From the NCBI GenBank assembly GCA_035048495.1, contig CM068549.1:12925863-12989862 (forward strand): 64,000 nucleotides of DNA. Reading direction: 5' to 3'. Position numbers and translations under genes: made by a program. Below are positions 57,618 through 64,000 of this stretch, in pieces (positions within the stretch are counted from its first letter, which is position 1; every line of letters starts with the position of its first letter). A model generated the notes under the pieces. The model did no database searches. It had not been told where the DNA came from and worked only from the letters and a program-made list of their open reading frames with translations. This DNA comes from Euptelea pleiosperma (Eukaryota > Streptophyta > Magnoliopsida > Ranunculales > Eupteleaceae).

Positions 57618-58705
57618 AGGACATTATTGTCCATAACTTGGGGATTTATACTCATGCCAAACCTATGAAACAAACTCATAGAAAGTTCAGGCCAGAATTG
57701 GAAATTCAAAAGCTTAATGAAGCTGGTTTTATTTAACCCATTCAATGGTCTGAGTGGTTAGCCAATGTACTCCCAGTCAAGAAGAAGAATGGGCAGATCC
57801 GATTTTGTGTGGATTTCAGAGATTTGAATAGCAATTGTCCAAGGATGATTTTCCATTACCTAACATGGACCTCCTAATTGATAATACTTTCTTTAATTAG
57901 ATGTTCAGTTTCATGGATGGTTACAGTGGGTACAATCAAATCAAGATGGCCACAGATGATGAAATCAATACCAGCTTCTATTCACCATTTGGTAGCTTTT
58001 GCTACATAATTATGCCCTTTGGATTGAAGAATGTAGGAGCAACCTATCAAAGGGTTATGACTAAATTTTTTGGTGAAATGATGCATTTTGAAGTTGAGGA
58101 TTACGTGGATGATGTGGTCGTTAGATCACCCACAAGGGAAGGCCATTGTGTGGTTTTGCGAAACATTTTTGACGGATGCATGCAGACTAATACGAAGATG
58201 AACCCGTTAAAATGTGCATTTGGGGTCAGTTCAGGCAAATTTATGGGATTTTTGATTCGTCACAGGGGAATTGAGATTGATCCATCTAAATTAGAAGCAA
58301 TGCAAGAGTTGCCCCACCCCAGGACACTTAAACTGATCAAGAGTATGCTAGGGCATTTGTCCTACATCCAGCGATTTATACCTAACCTATTTGCGAAGAT
58401 GCTTGCTCTTACAAAAGTATTGAAGAAAGATGTTGAGTTTATTTGGTCCATGGATTGCGAGACGGCTTTTTTGGAAATCAAACAAAAATTACTTAAACCT
58501 CCTACTCTGATGGCACTTATCCACGGACAACCATTGATTCTTTATTTATCCACATTGGAAAATGTTATGGGCGTTTTGTTGGCTCAAGAGGACGAAGAGG
58601 GAAAAGAAAAGCCTATTTATTATCTTAGTTGGGTTTTAATGCAGGCCGAGACTCATTATTCAAAGATCGAACGGGTTTGTTTTGCCTTGGTCTTTGCATC
58701 CTAGA
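57618..58705 (+). pseudogene. pol: reverse transcriptase and first RNase H
   Basis: RT motifs in order: KFRPELEIQKL, VKKKNGQIRFCVDFRDLN, FMDGYSGYNQI, MPFGLKN and the catalytic YVDD in DYVDDVVV (about 58,105). The Ty3-type RNase H follows (LYLSTLENVMGVLLAQ, PIYYLSWVL, AETHYSKIE) with its first active-site Asp replaced, as is common in the Tat lineage. A stop after GFI (near 57,735), a one-base loss near 57,841 and a stop at 57,898 break the N-terminal half. Confidence 0.9.
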
Positions 58706-59400
58706 AACTCTGTCACTACATGTTGGTCATTCGGTTATCTTGATGTGCCACAATGACCCTATAAGGTACCTTCTGAGTCAGCTGATACTCTCTGGTCGTT
58801 TGACTAGGTGGTCTTTAATGTTGAGTGAATTCGACATCACTTGTAAGATGCAGAGGTCGATCAAAGGACAAGCTATGGCCGACCTGTTAGTAGAGAATCC
58901 TGTGCCCTCAAAAGGAATCATTACAGATGACTTTCTAGATGAGGAGGTTTTTGAAGCAACTACAGATGTGAAACCCTAGTTAATGTACTTTGATGGATCA
59001 CCCAAAAGGTTGGACTCACAGAGTGATGAAGGAGCATGTATTGTTTTCAGATCCCCAGAAGGTGGCCTCGCCTCTTTCTCTTTCAAATTTGAATTCAAAT
59101 GTACCAACAACATGGCAGAATATGAGGCACTTGTAATCGGTTTAGAAATGGTAGTTATGGCAGATATACGTAGACTACGATTTCAGAGATTCTATGTTGG
59201 TGATTTATCAGGTGACTGAATTATTCAAAGTTAGAAGAACATTTGAAACCTTATCAGAAAAAGATAGTATGATTACTTTCATCCTTTGAGAAATTTGAAC
59301 TCGGACATATCCGCCTGACAGAGAATACTCATGTTGATTCTTTAGCCATGATTGCAACCAAGATTCAGATGGGACCCAATGAAATGTGAGAGGAGGTAAG
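58706..59400 (+). pseudogene. pol: connector and second (archaeal-type) RNase H
   Basis: After a frameshift near 58,700 the frame gives GRLTRWSLMLSEFDI and KGQAMADLL. A stop at 58,978 is followed by a second RNase H: MYFDGSPKR with the first Asp, NNMAEYEALVIGLEM with the Glu, and GDL near the third acidic position. It breaks at 59,217. This extra RNase H defines the Tat lineage. Confidence 0.85.
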
Positions 59401-60749
59401 TGTGATCAAGAGAGTATTGCCTACTTCTTTCTTAGAGACTGATTGGGAAGAGTCTTACCCAGCAATAATCCAGGATACCACGGTGCAAGACCGGAGGACG
59501 AGTGGTTTTGGCCTATATGGGATTGGTTGAAGCATGGTCACACACCTATTGACAAGAATGAAGCTAAAAATGTTAAACGACAAGCTCTACGGTATATGAT
59601 TATGGGATAACGGTTATATAAGAGAAGCTACAGCAGTTTTACTACGATGTGTCTTACTTAAAGAAGGAAAGATCATTTTAAAAGAAATTCATGAAGGAGA
59701 TTGTGGAGAACATCAAAGCAAAAGCCGTTTAGCTCTCCAGGTATTACATCTGGGATATTATTGGCCCCACTTGCACAAGGACAGTATCAGTTATGTTCAT
59801 AAATGCAGAGTTTGTCAGTTACATTCGAACATCGACCGCTTGCCTCCACGATACCTTCACCCTATCAAGTCATATTGGCCTTTGCAGACTTGGGGGCTGG
59901 ATCTTATTGGAAAAATCAATCCACCCTCTAGCAAATATCATGTATGGATACTAGTCGCTACTGAATATTTCACTAAATGGGTTGAAGCTATTCCTTTGGG
60001 ACGAGCCACTGCCGCAGTTGTCGCTGAATTTATCCCGAATAACATCATTTCAAGGTTTGGAATTCCTCAGAAAATATTCACGGATCATGGAACTCAATTC
60101 AGAAGGGAAGTAGAAGTGTTATTGCAGAAGTATGGTATATTTCATATCCAATCTATTACTTACTATCCACCCGGGAATGGACAGGTTGAAGCCATCCACA
60201 AAGTTTTGCTAAAGATCTTGAAGAAGATAGTTAAGTCAGAGGGATTGGCATGAGAAACTGGTAAATGATTTATGGGCTTATCGAACCGCCGCACATACCT
60301 CCACAGGAGAAACTCCTTTCTCCCTTGTTTATGGCACTGAAGCAGTTGCCCCAATTGAAATTCAAATCCCAACACCACGTATGGAGTCCGCTATGGCCTT
60401 GGATTATGGAGAGATTGAGTATGCTTTGCTGAGACATTCCGACCTGATCGCTATGGATGAGCATAGACTACTTGCACGAAAGAACTTAGATGCATATATT
60501 CACCAGATGACCCAGGCTTATGATAAGAACGTGAAATTCAGGAGACTCGTAATGGGTGATATTGTTATGAAAGTAGTCGACCATGTGCGGGCATTGACTA
60601 CACACTCCATGTTTACTCCAAATTTTGAGGAAGAATTGTACATCATTACAAAGGCTTTCGATTTGGGTTATTACCGTATTGCCACTTCTGATGGTTTTGA
60701 ATTTGAAGCCTCGATTAACGGCAAATGGTTGAAGAAGTACTATTGTTAG
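59401..60749 (+). pseudogene. pol: integrase
   Basis: The HHCC zinc part lies near 59,690-59,820 (HKCRVCQLH at its end). The catalytic core has WGLDLIG (Asp), FTDHGTQF (Asp) and NGQVEAIHK (Glu). The end, NGKWLKKYYC, is the usual Tat pol C-terminus with no chromodomain. A frameshift near 60,240 and others near 59,400-59,760 break the frame. Integrase would insert the DNA copy into the genome. Confidence 0.88.
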
Positions 60750-60928
60750 AACATGGAAATTTTTGTTTGTGATTTCAGATATTTGTTCTTCATAATTACA
60801 AATTCCCTTGCAATTAAATTGAAGTCTACCTTGTATTGTCTCTAATTTTCTGTAATTACTATTTCATTATTATTTTTTAATATATCTTCATCCGTCACTA
60901 GATATTCATTGTTTGTTCCTTCACCACC

Positions 60929-61368
60929 TTTAGAAACTTCGAGAGCGTAACTCCAGATTCGAGGGCATCTCCCCACATTTAGAAACTTCAAGGGCGTCTC
61001 CCCACTTTTAGAAACTTGGAGGGCGTCTCCCCACCTTTAGAAACTTCGAGAGCGTAGCTCCAGATTCAAGGGTGTCTCCCCACCTTAAGAAACTTCGAGG
61101 GTGTCTCCCCACCTTTAGAAACTTCAAGGGCGTCTCCTAACCTTTAGAAACTTCGAGGGTGTCTCCCCACCTTTAGATACTTCGAGGGCGTCTCCCCACT
61201 TTTAGATACTTCGAGAGCGTCTCCTCACCTTTAGAAACTTCGAGGGAGTCTCCCCACTTTTAAAAACTTCGAGAGCATAGCTCCTGATTCGAGGGCATCT
61301 TCCCATCTTTGGAAGCTTCGAGGGCGTCTCCCCACCTTTAGTTACTTCGAGGGTGTTTCCCCACTGAC
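60929..61368. repeat. 29-bp minisatellite downstream of pol
   Basis: About 14 variant copies of a unit like CCACCTTTAGAAACTTCGAG plus GGCGTCTCC. A longer form with GCGTAGCTCCAGATTCGAGG recurs about every fifth unit. Tandem arrays after pol are known in other Tat-lineage elements. Confidence 0.92.
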
Positions 61369-61640
61369 ACAGAATTTAAAAAAATCCTTTAAGGTCTTTG
61401 GAATCATCAAATTAGAAAATGGTTTACTCATTAGAAATATAGTCTTCCGAATACTCATTCCATAAGAACCAATAAAAATAAAAAATGTTCTTGTATATTT
61501 CATGTCATCTTTACATATCTTTTACTAACAGTGATCAACCTTTCTTAAAAACATAAAAGCTAGATACAATCTTCCTTGTTTTTACAGATTTACAAATATA
61601 AAGACTCTATTGCAGGGAAAAGAAAGATCAAAAGCCAGCA
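61369..61640. other. AT-rich spacer
   Basis: Non-coding sequence between the minisatellite and the end of the antisense ORF; nothing recognised. Confidence 0.5.
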
Positions 61641-61649
61641 GCTCTGAAG

Positions 61650-62572
61650 ATATCTTCCACCAGTCGTTTCGCTCATCAACTTTGGGTTGTTCAATGGCAA
61701 TTTTTTGTGAAATTTCAGTCATGATTCTAGATCTTTCTTGGGAAGACAGATGCAATTGATTTAGCTTGTGTTTTTCAGTATCGATATTGTTCTTCGCCTT
61801 TCCAATTCGGTTACCTCTGCATGTAGGATACCAAAGGTCTCGTTGGCCTTAAGCAATGCTTCTTCTAAGTGAGTTACTTCTGCAGCTGCCTCTTCATAGG
61901 CTGATCTCTTCTGAGTAAGCTTTGTCTCGATGAAACCTTCAGACGCAATATTATCCTCAGTTTTCAATATAGTCACAAACTCCTCTTCATGTTTGCGTCC
62001 ATGCTCATACCCTTTTACTTCAAGATCAATGGTGCCCCATTCAGCTTTCCTATAATCGAATGCGAACTCGATGACTGTTTTGCTCCAAATCTACCAAGGC
62101 TCCCCGTATCTGATGTAAGTCATAAACATCACATTCGGTTATTCTTGCTACTCGCTTGAATAACTACATATACTTTAATATGTTCAAGAACATCACCACG
62201 GAGCCGATGGGACCTTCTTCCACAAATTTCTGGCACTGGTTTCATTATGACGCAAAAGCTGGGAAAAAATTCATAGACCAGCTGCAAATTAGCCTGATTC
62301 ATGGGAGGTTGAGGTGAAGGCTGGGCATCGGGAATGAAGCTTTCCTCTTCGTCAATTATCATGACATTCGATAAAAGTCCTTGGTCCAAAAGTGTCTTCA
62401 ACTTTATCAACGTTTGCACTAAGGGATGGCCCATCTGAATGGGATCTTCACTTTGTGACCTGTTTGGACTTCTTTGAATATCGAGGATTGCCATGTTATC
62501 CTGATAAAGTGGAATCTGTCCTTCCTCCAAGCTTACTGGAAATAGCCTTGTGGGGAACCTTTCTTCACCCAC
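61650..62572 (-). pseudogene. Antisense ORF of the Tat element, broken
   Basis: Minus strand, ATG at 62,572 (MGEERFPTRLFPVSLEEG). 147 residues run to 62,129 and include a QPSPQPPMNQANLQLVYEF stretch. After one or two frameshifts (62,000-62,125) the frame continues into a Glu/Lys-rich coiled coil (61,976-61,761: AAAEVTHLEEALLKANETF). Antisense ORFs between pol and the 3' LTR are known in Tat elements such as Grande, with unclear function. I recognise no enzyme motif. Position and strand fit that class. Confidence 0.6.
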
Positions 62573-63110
62573 CTTCTAAAATTCTTGGGTTGCTATTGGA
62601 GTTCCCAAGGCCCCGCCTGCCCTCATACCCCCAATGGAAAGATTTGGAATGGATCTCGCAGTAGACACGATTGGTGTCTGGATCTCGTAGTAGGCATAAA
62701 TTCGGATATGCTTGTAACTATGTATTTAAGGCATTGAGTACGGTCCCCTCTTCGTCTTATTCTCAATCTATGGCTTCTTTACTCAGTTCCATTCTATATG
62801 GCTCATGGCTCTCTTTGGGTTGACCCAATGATCTATTCTAATATGATAATATCTGGTTTTAATCATGACCCAATAATCATGGTTTTATTCCCAGATCTGG
62901 GGATCCGGATTGGGATTGAGCCCACCGATCCAATCCAAAAAATGGATCGTCTCTCTTGAGATCACTGTTTCCTAAAGAAGTCTCACATTGTCTCAAGCGA
63001 GATGCGCCCTGATCCCGTTATGGATTGGACCGATCCGAATCAAGATTGGAGCCCACTGAACTGACCTCCAATCCCAAGATTTTAAAACGTGGTCTTAATT
63101 GAGGTATTTG
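62573..63110. other. Region after antisense ORF, no gene recognised
   Basis: Could contain the promoter of the antisense ORF and the run-up to the 3' LTR of the Tat element. GATCC/GGATTGG words recur at 62,880-63,060. No LTR start was identified. Confidence 0.4.
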
Positions 63111-63336
63111 GTGTATCAAGGTTTGGATCTACTCCACTCCAAAAAGTAGGAGATTCTGGGTTCAACTCTCCTTGGGGCCACCCCCTAGGAAGAGTAGGGT
63201 AATAAGTGGCTTAGTCCACATTAACTCTCCCAGTACACTCCGACACGTGTGGAAGGGGTGACTATCGTGCCTTGGGGAACTAGTCGGGTGCTCTAAAAGG
63301 CCTGGATACCCATGTATGGTTTAATTAAAAAAAAAT
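63111..63336 (+). repeat. Possible tRNA-derived SINE
   Basis: A B-box-like GGTTCAACTCT (63159-63169) is followed by about 160 bp and an A-run (63,327-63,335). The A box is not convincing and no target duplication was found. Confidence 0.25.
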
Positions 63337-64000
63337 ATAAATGTATCAAGACATTGATGTTCTATAATAGTGAAACCCTCTAAGCTTTTATTCCTCTAGT
63401 CTCTTCATCGACCAAGATGGAAAAATTAACCTTGTCACCTAAAAATTGAAATTGTTAATTAGTTTTATTGGCCCATTCAATTTTAGGGTGATAGGGTTAA
63501 TATCCTGATCTAATAATGGAAAAAGAACAGTAAGGGGGCAAGACCAAAAGAATGAAAATGTATAGAATTTCACTAATATAAGAAATTTATCAAGGGGATG
63601 TTACACAAAGATCCAAACATATTCTATTTGTTATTAGACTTTACAATTTGTATGTTTTCTTTTGTTTACAACAAATTTAAAAGGTCTTAATAATATTAGC
63701 TCAAAATTTGGTTACTTTGATTCAATTTGGTCTGGATGTCATCCTATTAAATTGAATTTCCATTGAGTAGGCTTGTGATTTGATCAATTTTGAATCAATC
63801 TTGACTTAATCCGAAGAGCAGTAGTCGACATGGCCCTATACAAGAATGTGTAGGCCGCACCCTATTTAGGTTGCACTAATAAAACCATATCAAGTCCAAA
63901 TTTTGGAAGTAACTAGGGCCCTATGCATCACACTAATGAAGAGTCAAGTCCATCAATGTTAGTAGACATGAGAAACAACGAACCAAGCCAATTTGGAGCC
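63337..64000. other. No gene recognised
   Basis: AT-rich DNA with no supported ORF or element boundary. Confidence 0.5.

Larger units (their letters stand above)
50316..60749 (+). mobile_element. Tat-lineage Ty3/gypsy element with a plant mobile domain ORF
   Basis: The coding order is PMD ORF, intron-like gap, RT, RNase H, a second RNase H and integrase, with no chromodomain. The double RNase H is the mark of the Tat lineage. No Gag or protease is recognisable between PMD and RT. Two solo LTRs of the element-1 family are inserted (51293-53879, 55512-57617), and removing each rejoins the frame. A minisatellite and an antisense ORF follow pol. All frames carry stops or frameshifts, so the copy is dead. 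Confidence 0.85.

Noticed and set aside
1..64000. CRISPR arrays, bacterial operons, rRNA genes
   Set aside because: None are present; the repeats seen are minisatellites, LTR repeats and transposons typical of a plant nucleus.

Overview
This is a repeat-dominated stretch of a flowering-plant nuclear genome. The evidence is Athila/Tat-type and Sirevirus-type LTR retrotransposons, plant L1 LINEs with zf-RVT and RNase H domains, a plant mobile domain (PMD), a BED-hAT transposase, Mutator-type MITEs and a plant leucine-rich-repeat receptor. The species cannot be told from the sequence. Nearly all the DNA is transposable elements inserted into one another. One host protein gene is clear (a kinase-less LRR receptor, 34878-36770). 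A second, split gene on the minus strand (about 40369-42660) is only suspected.

Layout. (1) 1-8614: a young non-autonomous LTR retrotransposon. It has the end of its 5' LTR, a tRNA-Asp-like primer site, one Gln/Ser/Pro-rich 614-residue ORF, a polypurine tract and a 2.77-kb 3' LTR. (2) 8615-12487: a minus-strand LTR of the same family, cut by element 1 and itself carrying a Sirevirus-like LTR. (3) 13052-13779 and 14089-15318: two solo LTRs of other families, each with a perfect 5-bp target duplication. (4) 15568-23937: a minus-strand hAT transposase gene split by a gag-only Sirevirus derivative (15930-22230, TSD CTTTT). (5) 25600-32556: an L1 LINE (ORF1, endonuclease, RT, RNase H) interrupted by a 5'-truncated second LINE. 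(6) 33432-34228: a 625-bp MITE with a 9-bp TSD, between 41-bp direct repeats. (7) 34784-37150: the LRR receptor gene and a partial tandem copy of its 3' end. (8) 38377-42660: another MITE, a tandem array built from MITE sequence, and a possible minus-strand gene with E2F, telo-box and site II motifs in its promoter. (9) 45314-45716: a third clear MITE. (10) 46328-62580: a decayed Tat-lineage Ty3/gypsy element. It carries a PMD ORF, an intron-like gap and pol (RT, two RNase H domains, integrase), then a 29-bp minisatellite and an antisense ORF. Two solo LTRs of the element-1 family (51293-53879 plus, 55512-57617 minus) sit inside it.

Relative ages can be read from the nesting and the damage. 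The PMD-Tat element, hAT gene and LINE carry many stops and frameshifts and are old. The Sirevirus derivative, whose LTRs differ by several percent, is intermediate. Element 1 is recent: one difference in the 221 LTR bases that can be compared. The element-1 LTR family occurs four times in 64 kb, three of them without any internal region, so removal by LTR-LTR recombination looks common here.
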